DNA of 64,000 nt from Aphrophora alni (GCA_963513935.1 OY740772.1:9070607-9134606); one strand, 5' to 3'. Shown: positions 1 through 13,355, numbered from the stretch's first letter. Numbers and translations: made by a program. Notes: generated from the letters alone by a model not told the origin.

Positions 1-461
1 GGAGTTTTAGGAAATGCTTTAAAAAAGTCTACACCACTAATTTAATGTCTACATATTGAATCTACAAAGAAGGAAGTTTTCCGTTTTCCAACTTTTTTCC
101 CATTGAAAATGACAAACATTTTCCTCGTTGAAAATGAAGGTTTGACCTTCTAAACCTTTACTTTTTACTCATCCTATAGACTAACTGTAGTTATGAGAAT
201 ATGACAAACACTTTGTTATGTATTTACACAATACAGTTAACAATGTATTTACTGTATTTTAGACCAAGGCCTCGTCTTGCGACAAGGAAATGTTACCACT
301 GTGTCTGCGTCCGTAGAATGCAGTTTTCCTTGGATGCACACATCTATTATGATCGGTTCTATGAATGATGAGCTGTGTGTTTAGCGTGGGTTTGTTTTAT
401 ATTTTCTTTTTTTAATTTTGGTAATTTTTTTTTTTTTTTACATAATTTTTTTTTAACTAGA

Positions 462-675
462 AATTAGTTTCGATCTTACAAGATCATTATCAAGTTGAAT
501 TAAACGAAATACAAAATACTTTATAATAACAAGTTAACGATAAAGTTAAGGATACATCAACTATAAAAAACTTTAATACTAAACTACTAATCATGTTGTT
601 GGTGTCATAAAATGAAACTTTCTGTAATTTATTCGTTATACAACGTCTTGATAATGATCTTGTAGGATCAAAACC
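462..675. repeat. Inverted pair of Penelope-type terminal hairpins
   Basis: The minus-strand copy at 462-496 reads CTTGATAATGATCTTGTAAG then ATCGAAAC. The plus-strand copy at 645-673 reads CTTGATAATGATCTTGTAGG then ATCAAAAC. Each forms a GATCTT/AAGATC-type hairpin followed by (G/A)AAAC. The two face each other across about 150 bp of AT-rich DNA. The arrangement is the same as at 18.0, 46.4 and 50.6 kb. Confidence 0.55.
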
Positions 676-3600
676 ACCGCCTCAGGAGAAAGAGAAATTA
701 AATTAAATTTATATAATTGTGATAAAAATTTTGAATTCTTCTTTTTTTATTAGACGTTTTTAGAATTAATTATAATTTAAGTTAATGCCATTATTTATAA
801 TAAAAGTTGGGGAAAAAAACTATCTTCGCAAAATTACCCGTCATTAAAAAGTCAGTTCAGTAGTTTTCAGAAAAAAAAGTCAAATTAACGGGGACGTCAA
901 ATTTTTAAAAAAACATTTGAAAAAATTTCAATATTTCAACAATATTTGTGCTATTCCTGTACGGTTATTTTTATTTTCTTAAGATTTGGCATACTGATTA
1001 AATCTTTAATCTTTAAAATTAAACAAAATTTGTAGATCTAGTTTGAGTAATAACACTTATATAACAGCTGTGGTTTTTTCTTTTGTTACTAATAACTCCA
1101 GAGTCGATATTTTTAGAGAGTTAATAACCAATATGTTTTGTTTGCATATAGATTATGCTTTTTAGTAAAATTTGATCAAAATCATTAGAGTAGATTTTGA
1201 AGTTTAGTCTAATGACAGCTACCTATAAATTTAGTCTTATACTTGAAAACAACGCCTAGTGATACGATTAAAATTGTCCACACACCAAATTTATCAACAT
1301 TTTTCCAGTCGTATGGACATGGACGATAGATTGACATACACATGTGTGCGTTTATTGGACCTTAAATGGATATTCCATCAAAAACGTTAAAATACACTTT
1401 CAGTCACAACTTAAAACTATCTACATACTACATATATGCGAAAAAGAATAAATGTTTGGAGAAAACTACAACACAATAAAATAATTCTTTCCGACCCCTC
1501 ATTAAAGTCTCAAATATTTAAGATTTAAAATCCTGAAATGTAAGTACAGAGATCCAATGTTTATATGTTTTCAAGAACATTGGTGTAATTAAAAAAAGTA
1601 TCTATTTATAAATCCAGCTATACATATTTTAGATGATTGCCTTGAAATTTAATACATCTTAATAAATATAAGTTACACAAGGAATAGAATGAAATTTTTT
1701 TATTAACTTTTCTGACATACACAAAGTTTGTAACTAAAAGACTTGATAGTATATTTGATATCTGATTAGTAATTGCAGAATACTTAGTCAACCTTCATTC
1801 AAACCGGTCGGTGGACCTTCCTCCTTCAAATGGTAGACTGATATAAAAAATATAAAAATAATTCGAGTTTTAGGTCAAGCTAATTTAGTAATTATTCTTA
1901 TGATCTCTTGTTTTTCCACTTTGGCTAGCAAGGCCAAGTGTAGCCTTTCTCTACTGCGACCCAAAATGGATATAATGTGAAATACATAATGTAATTCGTG
2001 GTGCGTCATTTAAATTGAATTAAATTATATATTTCAAAAATAGCAAGATTTGAAAAAAAATTCTTTGAGACAAAAGCGTTTTTCTTTCAAGGGAGGAAAA
2101 ATTAATTATTTGTTTAGTCTGTGTTTCTAAGATTATTAAATGTCAATTCAAATTCTTCAAGAGGATTATTTTTCGAAATATTCTGACCTTCAACAGTGTT
2201 TTTTTTCTAAAAAAACATAACTTATTACATAGAACTAAATTACAAAAGATAAAAATGGTAATTTTTAACCTGGTAAATCTCAAATAATATTTTAATAGAT
2301 TATTTCTTTAGAAACAAATTAAAGTGAAAAATTGTTTCTGCAAAGATTTTCTAAGCAAATAAAAACACACAAATTCATTAGTTAAATTCTACAATTTCTT
2401 TGTATAAGCTTCGTCAATGCCATACCTGTTCGAAACCATGGTCGGCTAGACCGATCTTTTGCAGAATTCAACAAAAGAATTTGTGTGTGGTTTTATATGT
2501 ATAACATGAAACTCTATCAAGTACCGTCGGTCATCAGTATAAACAACAAGAAATCTTAGCTTTATACGTTTAAAATAAACCATTTTATCTCCTACAATTT
2601 TTCTCCAAAATTAATGTTTTTCAAGAAAACAGTTCTCAGAACTTCTCCAAATATATTGTTAAATATCCTGAAAATCGAACTACATATCAATCATATAAAA
2701 GGTTCATGTTTGTTAGCGTACAATTAGAACCTACACAAAAATGTAGATTTCAAGTGACCTTGAAAACATAATTAAACTGACTTTAAATTGACATAAAAAT
2801 TATTTTACCTGAAAAATAATTACCATTAGGTTAATCTTTGTTATATTGATGGTAATTCTTTACATATAGCACCGAATTTCCTCCATATAATTTAAATGGG
2901 ACTTTCAGAATGTTTAAAAGATGTCAAATCTCCTCTTTAAAATTAATGATCATTGAATATATGTATTATTATTTGTATAGTAACAGTATATTTATATATT
3001 TGTGTTACATTCAACACTCTATTACACAAGGTTATATCCTACTAGATAGGGTTTACTATGTCAACAGTTGATCCATTGCCATCTCAATCGTCAAGGCATT
3101 GGCAATCCGGTTGATGAATCTCAAGGTGTGACGAAGATTCATCTACAACCTCCTTGAGTAGGGGTGACTATTCGTTGGAAGAAACAAAAACTGCGAGTCG
3201 TGACGATTTTTAAACTAACCTACCAATACTTTCGATTCTACTACTTTAAAAATAAGTTATTCAGATTAGAAAACATTTTACAAAGTTCAAATTACGTAGA
3301 TAGAAAGTTATAGTTTCTTACTGCGTTCATTCTATGAGTTATAAATAGCACAAACAGTTATCAGTTGTTCGGAAGAGTGCGTACTGAACTTGCGCACTCG
3401 TTGGTAAAGAAGCGTCTTGCATGGAAGCCTAACAATTAACCTTCCACTTCCTTGAAACAGAGCTTTTTGTTTTTAATCTTCACGAACCACGCTCCACAGG
3501 TCGGAAGAGTTTAATTTCGTGTTAATCAAGAACTAATGCGAGTCGTGGTGTTGACGTCAATAAGCAAGTAGTAGAGTATGAGTCCTTGGAAGTCCAAAGA

Positions 3601-4234
3601 TAGAATTACTTTAGATTAGGCAGTAAAACAGTAAATAATTGACGCTTCATGCTTATAGCGTGTAATATAACGTTATACCCTACCTTTTTTAGTATATAAA
3701 CGTGTATACAACGTTAAATTTTGATAATTATAATTTATGATTCCTAGAAACCAAAAAAAAAAAAAGATTCGTTACGTTCTACTACTTCGGCCTAAAATTG
3801 TTTTTACTTTTTGTTTTTGGAAATTCATGGAATTCGAGTCTTTTTATGTCAGTTTATTTTTAAATTTCGATATAAAAAAGGTAAGATTGCAAACGACTGA
3901 ATTGATGATGGTCCGTCAAGTTGTTTTATAACATTTAAAAAAATACATTTTAATAATTTTCACAGAGAAGAGTCCAAAGAGGAAGTCTATATTTAAAAAT
4001 TGTAAAACCGTTACTGAACCTACAAGTGTTTTTGACCTTCGTTTAAAGATGTTTAAGTCAGAGATGATTAAAACTACGTTTATCTGTAAGCTGAGTAAAA
4101 AAAACGTATTAAACAGTTCTAAATAATTTCGGTTTAAAATAGATGCAGATAAAATACAAGAATTAATACATGAAGCGTTACCATAGTGATCCGTATAACA
4201 TAAACAACAGCTGATAAGCTTAATGATAAACAAA
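676..4234. other. Intergenic or first-intron DNA, no gene seen
   Basis: AT-rich, without an ORF over 65 codons that looks coding. A 64-codon ORF at 3737-3931 has low-complexity composition and no support. No mobile-element motif was recognised. Confidence 0.5.
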
Positions 4235-4507
4235 TTTAGGTTAGGTTAGGTTAGGTTAGGTTAGGTTAGGTTGGGTTAGGTTAGGTTAAGTTAGGTTAGG
4301 TTAGGACAACACACTACAACTATATAACGAGTTTCCTTAGGTTAGGTTAGGTTAGGTTAGGTTAGGTTAGGTTAGATTAGGTTAGGTTAGGTTAGGTTAG
4401 GTTAGCTTAGGTTAGGTTAGGTTAGGTTAGGTTAGGTTAGGTTAGGTTAGGTTAGGTTAGGTTAGGTTGGGTTAGGTTAGGTTAGGTTAAGTTAGGTTAG
4501 GTTAGGA
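4235..4507. repeat. Interstitial (TTAGG)n arrays, locally duplicated
   Basis: Two arrays, 4235-4305 and 4337-4506, are made mostly of perfect TTAGG with scattered variants (TTGGG, TTAAG, TTAGA, TTAGC). The same unique spacer (ACAACACACTACAACTATA, ACGAGTTTCCTT) follows each, so an array-plus-spacer unit was duplicated in tandem. TTAGG is the usual insect telomere unit. Ordinary AT-rich DNA on both sides makes this interstitial. Confidence 0.9.
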
Positions 4508-4549
4508 CAACACACTACAACTATAACGAGTTTCCTTTATCTGTTTATT

Positions 4550-5765
4550 TTAGTTGTTATCTAAACAAGAAATTTCATCTATGAAAATAATTATACACGA
4601 ATGTAACACAAACTCATGTTAACATAAATATAAATATATAAGGCTCCTCACGTAAATATACTTCGAAGCCCTGAAAGAGCGATACATTACCAGGAACGTA
4701 GCGAGTGGATTTTTTTAATACACATCATGAGGCCCTTTAAGTAAAATTAATGATAAACACAATTATGAGGTTCGAAAAATCTGTATAACAACTGTTTTAA
4801 ACAAACTTACCCTATTGGATAAGACCCTATATCTACCAATACAATTTAACTACCGGTACTTTGGCTAACAGTGCAACTTTAGGGAATTACATTTAGAGTA
4901 TCTGCTTGTATTACATTGTATTATGGGTCTGGGTAAGCACCATGATATCGCAAATCAACTTGTTTCTATCTCAAAAGAAGTACGATCATTCGACAAATTG
5001 CTATCTGACGTATGTAGCTTTAAAAGTAAATGATTTCCCGTTCTAAGCCTTAATACCTAATTTAAACAAATATATTTTCATAAAAAAAATAATAATCTAA
5101 TATTAACAGTAAACATTTAGAAAACAATTTCATTAGAAATGATTCATCTAATTCACCGCCCTTCAATTGACCTCAAAAATTTCGCCAATGAAATCAGAAA
5201 GCTCAACGTTTCAATCCATCCTTACGTTTTATCTACAATCTAAATACGTCTAATTTCACTTCACGATATCTAACATCACATCATCTCAAAACAAAAAGTC
5301 ATATGTAAATGTACATTTCGACGAGCAACTTTCTATCTTCACTTTCATTGTGGCAGACATAACCTCAAATCGGCTTCGTTCGCTGTTTGGAATTTCAATT
5401 CAATAATCGAACCAGCAGGGGACGACATCAAGGCTCTAATTAATCTTCTCATTTTTTTTACACAGTTGAGATCAACGACCTTCATATCACCTTGAGGTTT
5501 ACAAGTATTGATTTTGTTGTTTGTCGATTAGTTGGGATATAGTTAAACTTTGGTTTTTACTATATTACATAGAGAAAGTTATTTGTTGGGTTTAATCGAA
5601 CAAAAGTTGTTTTTTTATGATATATCCGTTTTTTCGAATAAGTAAAAAAAAAAAGTTTAAAATCGTGTATGTCTGTTATTTCTTCGTCTGTCACGGATAG
5701 AACGGATTTTAATGAAATTTTAGGCAAATATCAGGAGAAGCTTATAATTAATTAAAATGTTTATG
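4550..5765. other. No gene seen
   Basis: AT-rich unique-looking sequence with no credible ORF. A GTAGCGAGTGG fragment at about 4698 resembles the ACGAGCGTAGCGAGTAG sequence near 31923, possibly a shared repeat. Confidence 0.4.
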
Positions 5766-6305
5766 GATAAAATAAAGCAAAAGCTTAAAGTTTCAAATAT
5801 TTATTAGTATAAATAAACAACTATTCAAACATAAGTACAGGAAACTGAAATACAATAGAGAAATCGGGAAAAGGGGTAGGGGGAGGACCTGGCAGGTAGA
5901 AAAAGGTTAATGAACTATGGTACGGATGGGTTTTAGAAGAGGTGACGAATTTAATACAATTTGGTCATTTAAGTTGAGAATAGGCCTAAGTGAAATAGAT
6001 CTATTTATTTCTAAGCATTCTAAATTATTTAATCTATTGCTTTTATTTTCTATATGTAAGAGTTTAACATTCAATTTCGGATCAAAACTATGACCCGAGT
6101 CCAAAAGAAAAGTTACCTGCCAGGTCATCCCCCTACCCCTTTTCCCGATTTCTCTATTGTATTTCAGTTTCCTGTACTTATGTTTGAATAGTTGTCTATA
6201 CCTGTAAATTATCAGTAGCCCGTCGATGCCGCAAGGCGAAACAATTGTAGCTCATTTATACTATTAAATATTTGAAACTTTAAGCTTTTGCTTTATTTTA
6301 TCCTT
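5766..6305 (-). mobile_element. Palindromic Penelope-like element fragment
   Basis: A near-perfect inverted repeat joins 5766-5898 and 6112-6302. Both arms contain the same GGAAACTGAAATACAATAGA, AAGGGGTAGGGGG and ACCTGGCAGGT segments. The right arm has an extra stretch with CGATGCCGCAAGGCGAAAC, a GCC-GCAA-GGC hairpin followed by GAAAC. Between the arms lies the minus-strand ORF 5907-6128. The arrangement fits two Penelope-like element ends inserted in opposite orientations. Confidence 0.6.
5907..6128 (-). pseudogene. Remnant of Penelope-like GIY-YIG endonuclease C-terminus
   Basis: A 73-codon open stretch contains DSGHSFDPKLNVKLLHIENK followed by RLNNLECLEINRS. The pattern GH-x-FD...hLHIENK-x-x-RLNxLExLEI is typical of the C-terminal part of the GIY-YIG nuclease in Penelope-like retroelements. 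The rest of the element (reverse transcriptase) is absent. The assignment rests on remembered family patterns and was not searched. Confidence 0.5.
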
Positions 6306-9300
6306 GAATATGGAGTTTCAACAAGAAATATCTGCTATTACATTAAAGTTAAAATGTTTATGTTCAAACTGAAAATTTGTGACTAACTCCCGTTAAATTT
6401 TTTCTAAATAGATTGTAACGGTTTTGATCAAATTTAAGGATAGCTTCTGAGGAACCTAACAAAACTTATTAGATCCATGAAAACCGATTCTTGAGTTATG
6501 ATAAAAATATTTAAAAAATCTCTCAAGTATTTACAATAAAAGAAGTACTTTTTCGAAATCTGCTCCATATTTTGAGTCAAAACGTGTACGACATGGCAGA
6601 TAATATTTTACAGTTCAGGATTAATTTGCAAAAAACATCGTCATCGAGTGCTTGATTTTAATAAAATACGATTTACGTTGCTTAAGGAGACGCTTTTATG
6701 ACACAAAGGTAACAAGTTTGGTCGTTATTTAAATATAAACCTTCTTTTTTTATGGTTATTTTTACCTTTTTATTGAAACTACCAAACTTCTATTTTTCAG
6801 TGGGTCAGTGAAAAAGTTTGCAATTTCTTCACACCCCGTTAGTGAATATAATTGCATAATATTTTATGGTCCTCCTTTCGGATGGTTATGAAGAACACAA
6901 CATTTTTAAATAAATGTTTTTTTTTCGTTTCATTTATTTAAAACAAACATAAATAAATCGATGGCCGTCAAGACATGTGGACGTTAATATGAATATTATA
7001 AATATATAGTCATTTATTCCTAAGTCCTGGTATTCCCTACGTTTTCTCCACTGCCAGCTATATCATTAAGTATGATATTTTCACATCCTTCTTTTCTTCA
7101 CTAATTGATAACAAATACAAACTGCCTGTTGTGGAAGTTTCTTACATTCTTTGCTTAATGAGGTTACGATATATAGCATCAAATACTATAGGGTGTAGAT
7201 TCATCGATTTTAGATGAGATTATTTCCTTACGTCTTTTAAAATGTAAGTAATTAAAAAACACAGGAAGATTTGCTAAAAAAAACACATAATGATCTAACT
7301 GCATATATCTTACTGGAGAACATAAACTGTATCTCTTTACATACAGTTAAAATGTCATAATCACATTGGAGACTTTAACGAGTGGTAAGGAAGAAATTCT
7401 TTTATTATTTTCTGCTGTGGTTTAATCAAATTGGCGAAAACATTCGTTTTGATGTTCTGTCAGCTCCAAAAAGTTTTTTTTATTTTTTAATAACTTTTGT
7501 ATTTTGATTCTTATTAGTGAATTAATTTTCAGCCCTAAATAGATTTTAATAAAATTAGATATTTCTCCATATCTAGAGAACTTTTTAAATAAAAATTTAG
7601 AGTTATCTGCCATAAGATCAAAACATAAAATCTCGTTTAATTAAAAATCTGCTCAAATGTAATCTCCTGCTATTAGGACCCAAAAACATCACATCACCAT
7701 CAATTTTTAAAAAATCCCAGAAGGGCGTTATCGGTAAAAGCAAAAAAAATGCCCTGTATATGTTATAAAAATCATAATCTCATAAAAGCAGCTATATCGA
7801 TTTAGATCTAACTTTTATGAATAATTTGTTGAACCAAATTCCAACTAAAGGAAATTTACTGTTCCTGATTTTCAAAAACTTCAGAGTTACGAACAGGACG
7901 AATTTATGGCACAAAATTATGTAAACACTTTGATATATAATAATAAAAATGATCAAATAGTATAATTCTTAAAATTATAAACAGGATACGCAATAACAGC
8001 AACAAGAAAATTAAAGAGCAAACCATTCTCATAACATATTCTATAAACGAAGATTGATTTTTGATAGTCAGTTAATAAAGTCTACCTAACGTCCAAACTT
8101 TAATTCCATTGACAAGCAATAATATGAAGACAAATTGCAGCTATTAATTTACGATGTCCTGGGGTTACCAGAGGTATGTGACAAACATCAAACGGATTCT
8201 ATCATGGTATATTAACAAACATGTAATGTATTGATGACGTTATTGTTAACAGTAGAGTTAAAGATTAAGTTTTAGTTAATTTTAATTTTTCTAATTTAAT
8301 TTGTTTTAAAATAAAGAAAAAAAAAAAATAAAAACATTCCTTTCCTTTATACTTTTTATGAAAAATTATTCTAATAATATTCTTTTGTAACGTACCCCTG
8401 ATTGAATCTGATTTTGCTGATGGTTGAGTGAAAAATATAGTGCAATGTTTTGCACAATTTATGAAACTTAAATACAGGTAGAACAAATAAATAAAATATC
8501 TTTCTTGTAAGGTATCTCGTAAAAACGGTTTAAAGAATTTGTAAACAAATTTATAGAATTTTTGAAAGTCGAACCCAGCGGCTGCTGAAAGTGTGACGTC
8601 ACGATTAAAACACCTTTCAAGATAAGGTTGACAAAGGCTTAACCTAAATCAAGGAAAGACAGGAATGCGGTCAAACCAGTTACGCAACCCAAAGTCAAAG
8701 TTCAAAGGTTTTTATATTAACATCGCTTCTCCCACAAGTCCGACTGCTTTGTCATGTAATTTGTAAAGAAGATGTGTCTTAAAATATCTTTTATGTTAAT
8801 AACATTTTTTAAATAACATTTTAAAATAATGGTTACGTGTAAGCATTGTTGTTAAACCATTTATATTGGTTTTTACTTCATCTCCTAGCAATTTAAAAAG
8901 ATGAACAGTGACAACAAAGTACTAGGATCTATATTGTTCCAATCTTGTAGGAAATATTAAACATTTCAAAATCAAATTATAAATTAACTTTTTATTTCAG
9001 ACTGGTGTAAAGACCTTATAGAAAAAATTGAAGAACGTTCTAATATTTCAAAAAACTGTTAGATTTTTCTTATCGTCTTTAGAGGTGGTATAGAATGCTC
9101 TAATTGTCTAATGGTGCACCATGAAACCAATTTTTGATTTTTTTTTAAACGCTGGAAACATTTAAAAAATTCAAAAAATAATATTAGTAATCAGCAACCA
9201 TCTGTACGTATTTTTCTCCTATAACAAATACTTTTGTAAGCAGTCAGAAATACTAAAATAAAGTTTACTTGCATTTCCATGTCGTCAGACACTAAATCTA

Positions 9301-11459
9301 AATTAAAAACTAACTTTTTTAGTTTTTATATTCATTTAAAGTCAAATATAATAATGATTGTTATTAAGTAAACTCTTTCTGAAACTCAGATTCAGGAATA
9401 ATTCTACCAAGGAATGAAATTAAGGAAACAGCGTAGAGAAATCGGTTCTGCCGGTAAACCCTTATAGCATATTTGTAACACTAATATTGATGAGGAAATC
9501 TTGACGTAATTAATTTCGGACTTGTTTTCACGAAGATTTACAACAAAAATACGGTTTTCCGGCCTTTGTATGTATTGTAAATAATAGTAAAACTGTACTT
9601 CTTTGATGCTAGTCGAGTTTCAGTGAACATATGGCACTTCTAAAGAGATGTTTGACAAGCACCATTGAAATATGGTCAAAACGTCGTCAATTAAAATCGA
9701 AAAATCAACAAAAGAAGACAAAACAAATATAAAATATTAATTTAGATATTTTACGTAACTTCAGAACTTATCATGAAACTTAAAATAAATTGAGACACCC
9801 TACGTTCTTAAAAGAGACCATAAATTGACGGGAAGCTAATGTTTTCATTATGGTTAGTAAATCAAAAACTCGTATTTGACTTACACTGCCAATTAAACAT
9901 TTAATACAGTATAGTATTCACCCTTACATTACTGTATTGATTACATTGTGTTCTATAATTATTACTCAATTTGTAATACTATTTTAAAAATCAATTTGTA
10001 CTATATTTAACTAGCAGTGATATTATAATTTTCAATTTTTAATTACAAATTTCAATCCTATCACCGAAATAGTTTCAATTCAACATCTACACATTATTTT
10101 TCTTGCTCAACGTTTCAACACTCAGACATTTTGAAATCGTCAACTTTACTATTGTTCTTTGCATATTAAGATTGAGTTCTAACCCAATTAAAAATGACTT
10201 TTATTTAATAAATGCAGGACAAGTAGCAAGTAGCAAGTAGGACATTATTGTAACCTTGACTATGGGTGCCACGCCCAGACTACCGGAGATTTCAACACAA
10301 GCAGAACTGGTTTCAAGTTTTCACTCTTCATAATGTTTTTTAAATTAATTTCACAAAACAAGTAACGCCAGCAAGGATAACATTGAACTGACCATCAGAA
10401 TTCATCGGAGTAATATTCGTGGTTTTTGAAATATTAAGGGAAATTTACTGTTTTTAAAGAATTTATATTAAGGGAACTAGGACGAAATTTATCCTTACAA
10501 CCGTTTCTTACCAATTTCTCATCGAAAAGTAAGGATAAACTTATTAACAGGTGGGAAATTGTTCACGAAAATACAAACTATCATTTGTAGAAAACATAAA
10601 TTTTAAAGTGAATATTACAATGGTATTTAGTTATGAAGAAGAGGGGGGAAATATTTTTATAGCTGGAGTAGTTGAAAAAAAAACTAATCTTAACATTTTC
10701 TGAATTTTAGATTGATTTTTTTTTTTACAGTTTATTGATATTAAAAGTAAGTTTTTTAGAAGTATAAATCTTAATTAAATCTTAAACGTAGAGTGTCACA
10801 TCATTTTACCCTTTCTTCCTCGTGCACATCCATTAAAAATATGTGGTTTTACTGCTATTATGCAGCATTTACAGATAAACCAAAACGTATAAAGATTCTG
10901 ACATCTAGAACACGTTTTTAAATTCTTATCTAAATTTTTATGTTATGTAATACCACTCTATAAGTCCTAACCCCCAATCACTATTTTGTTAAAATTTGAA
11001 CGGTTTTTATATTTTTATTAAGCTTTAACACTTTAATGGTTTTTAACTTTAAATACTTTTTAGTGATTTTAACAAATCACGGGTGTTCGTATTTGAGAGG
11101 TCGCAAATTTTGTTCAAATTTGGTTCACAAGTTGTTGAATCTACAAGTAAGTTAACCAGAAAAATATCTTTAGCAGTTTCAATACTGCTATATGTATAAA
11201 TAATCTACAAATTTATATAATAAAAATAGTTGCAATTTTCATTTTTCTTAAAATTTTGTTAAAATATATCTTTTTACGATGGCTTGGACAAATTCGTTGG
11301 TAAGGAAATGAGTTGGAAAATTTCAATATGGCGTAATTTAAACACATTTTAAGGAAAAACTCGTTTCTTATAAATGGTTCTTTCAATAATATCCTTACCT
11401 GTTTTATACTATACAAATTAAGAAATATATCCTAAAACACTTAAATTTTCATTTCTTCT
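6306..11459. other. Repeat-rich intergenic DNA, no gene seen
   Basis: No coding region. 7020-7210 is homologous to 21290-21470 (shared TTCTCCACTGCCA, ATTGATMA and CTTAATGAGGTTA landmarks). About 10470-10640 is a copy of the dispersed repeat also seen at 33960-34200 and 42270-42720. A run of pure A at about 8318 accounts for one ORF there. Confidence 0.45.
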
Positions 11460-11469
11460 TCTTTCTTCC

Positions 11470-12210
11470 CAATGACGTCGGAGTCTCAGAGAAATACCTG
11501 TAACCTCTTCGGTATATAGTGTAGATAGCTTTTCATCTTGCTCTTCCCTCCTTTTCCACCAAAGTTTATTATTTTTCCATTCATGATAAAATGACGTCCT
11601 CTACGCCCTTACCAGGAACTTTTTGCTTCAATCACTCGCTTCTGTAACTCCATTAAAATCCTCATATAAATTTAGAGTTCATTCTAATCCCTCAATTATT
11701 GGCTTCGTTAATCTTTCCCTTGTTTTAATATTTTTCTTGTTCATTTTTGTTCTTTACAGGTTCTTTCAAATACTTAATTTCTTTTACAATTCTCCTATTT
11801 TCAATCTGGTCATCGACCAGCATCCTGTATTACAAGTACGATTTGGTAAGTAAATGATTTTTATTTATTTATTTCACCTATTATGGTATTGCTTATTTGA
11901 TATAACACGTTACTTACTTTTTAGTCGGTTGATTCTATTTATTTATTTTTCTATCTTTTGTCAAAATGATTCCCAGATACTTTCACTCTTTTCCCCCTTG
12001 TCACTATACTCCTTATTGGCTTTACTTGACACGTATATTGCTTTACTTTTCTATATGTTTATTTTCCTTTTTCCCAACTATCATTCCAATTTTCTAGTAA
12101 TTTCAACATTTCGCCACTAAGAGTATATCATCAGCGTATGTTACTATCTGAACATACATTGGTTTCAGATTCCTTCTAATGTTTCGTAGATTCTATCTAT
12201 ATTGTTTTAA
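11470..12210 (-). pseudogene. Decayed non-LTR reverse transcriptase
   Basis: On the minus strand at about 12095-12180 the sequence reads RRNLKPMYVQIVTYADDILL then VAK. The YADD box (codons at 12128-12139) is the catalytic motif of reverse transcriptases, followed by the usual ILLVA. Stops follow within ten codons. Further along, about 11745-11835 gives VDDQIENRRIVKEIKYLKEP, compatible with a later LINE RT segment. The + strand ORFs 11623-12120 are shadows in this T-rich debris. Confidence 0.55.
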
Positions 12211-12919
12211 TATTATAACCTAAATTTGAAGAAAAAGCTATTTATAATCTATCTAACAGCAAAATGTTTAACAGTTTCTATTACAATTTGTCATGCAAAC
12301 TAATTTCTGTTCACGTATTTGTTATTAATAAATAATAGATTTAAATTTCAAAATTGTGATGTGAACATATTAACTTATATTTTCTTTAAATACCATTAAA
12401 ATATGAAAGTGTTTCAAATTGCCAGAATTTAAAAGTTTTAATTCAAATTTGACACAAAAACTAGATTTTATTAATATTTTAAAGTATTTGTTACTAATAA
12501 AAAAGATTTGTTAAATATCAAAATGGCTGCCGTTTAAAATAATATTTTTGTAAATTTATTTTTCCTGCAAATAGCACATTGTTAAAAAGTCGAAGTCGTC
12601 ATTAGACGTTAAAATAATTCTTTAAACTGTCTAATCAAATCATTTTGTTTTAATAATATTTTCCATTTATCGAATTTGTATCTTCGCTTGAAAAAAAATA
12701 TATTTACTGCTAATTCCGAAATCCAGGCTCGTAATTTTCAAAGCCGGTTATAGACGAGAAGGGCGCCACGGATGAAAGTGTTTATAATATCAAGGTCACT
12801 CGACAGAGAGAGTTGCTTGCCTCACTTTGCCAGCTGGCTCGACCACATCTATTGTCTTCTTGTAGAAGGAAGAACATGGCGTCAAAATATTTCATTTCTG
12901 TAGCCAAATCAGCTGTTAA

Positions 12920-13076
12920 TCTATAGAGTGTTTCAGGAAGAAAGTGAAAACAGTAATATGACACGAAAATCTGTGTAATTTCATCATTAAAATAATATAA
13001 TTGATCCTATGATTGTACATTGAGGCAATCCAGTATCAGAGTATTTACTCTTTTTTCTAAAACACCCTGTATATTG
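12920..13076. mobile_element. Possible small element with GAGTGTTTCAG / ACACCCTGTATA ends
   Basis: TATAGAGTGTTTCAGGAA at 12924 and the inverse (TTCTAAAACACCCTGTATAT) at about 13057-13076 form imperfect terminal inverted repeats. Similar ends recur singly at 20466 (ACAGAGTGTTTCAAG) and 23133 (GACACCCTGTAA). It may be a MITE; the boundary is uncertain because it overlaps the triplicated unit at 13.0-13.35 kb. Confidence 0.35.
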
Positions 13077-13355
13077 AATAACAATGAATTTTAATAAATG
13101 GCTTCGAAAAATCACGTAGTTTTTTGTTTAAACTTTGTAATATATTTTCTGTACTAAAGTAAAGGGAAACAGTATAGGTTCTATCTATGGACATTGAGGT
13201 AGTCCAATTTTATTTTCCCTCCCTCCTGCTAAAATACTTTGTATATTAATTTTAAAACGAATTTAAATAAACGAGTCGAAAATTCACGCCGTAAGGCATA
13301 AAGAAACAACAGTAGACCCATCCAAGTACATTGAGGAAGTCCAATGTCATATTAT
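13003..13355 (+). repeat. Diverged tandem triplication
   Basis: Three copies begin near 13003, 13177 and 13313. Each contains a TACATTGAGG(C/T/A)A(A/G)TCCA-type core, followed in the first two by a CCCTGTATATT/CTTTGTATATT landmark and then CGA(A)AAATCACG. The copies are clearly diverged, so the duplication is old. Confidence 0.5.

Noticed and set aside
4235..4507. Terminal telomere
   Set aside because: Arrays are short, degenerate, and bounded by ordinary sequence on both sides, so they are interstitial.
11623..12120. Two + strand Phe/Leu-rich ORFs that look membrane-like
   Set aside because: T-rich composition gives hydrophobic codons. The minus strand holds RT motifs, so these are shadows of LINE debris.
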